This document shows, piece by piece, positions 5,408 to 5,443 of a DNA stretch of 5,443 nucleotides (position 1 is its first letter; every line of letters starts with the position of its first letter). The position numbers were made by a program, and so were the translations under genes. Below the pieces are notes generated by a model. That model did not search any database, was not told the DNA's origin, and saw only the letters and a program-made list of their open reading frames with translations. The DNA is from Candidatus Poseidonia sp. (GTDB taxonomy: Archaea > Thermoplasmatota > Poseidoniia > Poseidoniales > Poseidoniaceae). Location of the stretch: positions 1-5,443 of the forward strand of contig JALRLQ010000100.1 of assembly GCA_023254365.1 (NCBI GenBank). The letters are read 5' to 3'.

Positions 5408-5443
5408 TTCAACCCCTCCTTGATGTTCTCAACGGTGTCGGAG
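5404..5443 (-). CDS. C-terminal end of the gene upstream of hutH (partial)
   Basis: The last 12 codons of a minus-strand gene are visible, reading SDTVENIKEGLN and then TGA at 5406-5404. The frame is inferred because it is the only one that stays open to the hutH ribosome site and ends exactly at the TTG start, sharing TTGA. The peptide is too short to identify. Urocanate hydratase, imidazolonepropionase or a formiminoglutamate enzyme are candidates by hut operon logic only. Confidence 0.6.
   Translation of the reverse strand, partial: SDTVENIKEGLN
5415..5421 (-). promoter_or_regulatory. Strong Shine-Dalgarno site for hutH
   Basis: AAGGAGG on the minus strand lies seven bases before the TTG at 5407 and inside the end of the upstream gene. 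It settles the non-ATG start of hutH. Confidence 0.75.

Overview
The window most likely comes from an uncultured marine archaeon of the Poseidoniia/Marine Group II type (Thermoplasmatota). This is an inference from content, not from a marker gene. The supporting signs are a DUF5679 mini-ribbon protein, a DUF835-type protein, a large acidic protein joining zinc ribbons to EF-hands, archaeal TATA-like promoters close to start codons, and a tRNA without an encoded CCA end. Coding density is high, and only about 110 bases at most lie between neighbouring genes after the first gene.

Layout. Bases 1-178 hold no gene that I can support, only a TATA-like site and C-runs. A 50-residue DUF5679 protein (179-331, +) ends inside a strong nested hairpin (304-350). 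Next comes tRNA-Val(GAC) (390-463, +) with its own TATA-like box. A perfect inverted repeat (486-505) separates these plus-strand genes from a two-gene minus-strand operon. That operon encodes first a 662-residue membrane protein (2892 to 904) with two zinc ribbons, four canonical EF-hand loops and two transmembrane helices, and then a 122-residue acidic zinc-ribbon protein (899 to 531). A 112-base divergent promoter region (2893-3004) leads on the other side to a 286-residue DUF835-like protein (3005-3865, +). This gene overlaps tail to tail by 12 bases with hutH, histidine ammonia-lyase (5407 to 3854, -). hutH starts with TTG inside the stop codon of a further upstream gene, of which only the last 12 codons are in the window.

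How the genes work together. HutH begins histidine breakdown (L-histidine to urocanate and ammonia), which fits a peptide-using heterotroph. The upstream gene it is coupled to is a candidate for the next hut step, but too little is visible to say. The ribbon/EF-hand membrane protein and its small ribbon partner look like one functional unit, perhaps calcium-responsive and membrane-anchored. Their role is unknown, and they are the most interesting content here. The DUF835-like protein shares the divergent promoter region with this operon and may be co-regulated with it.
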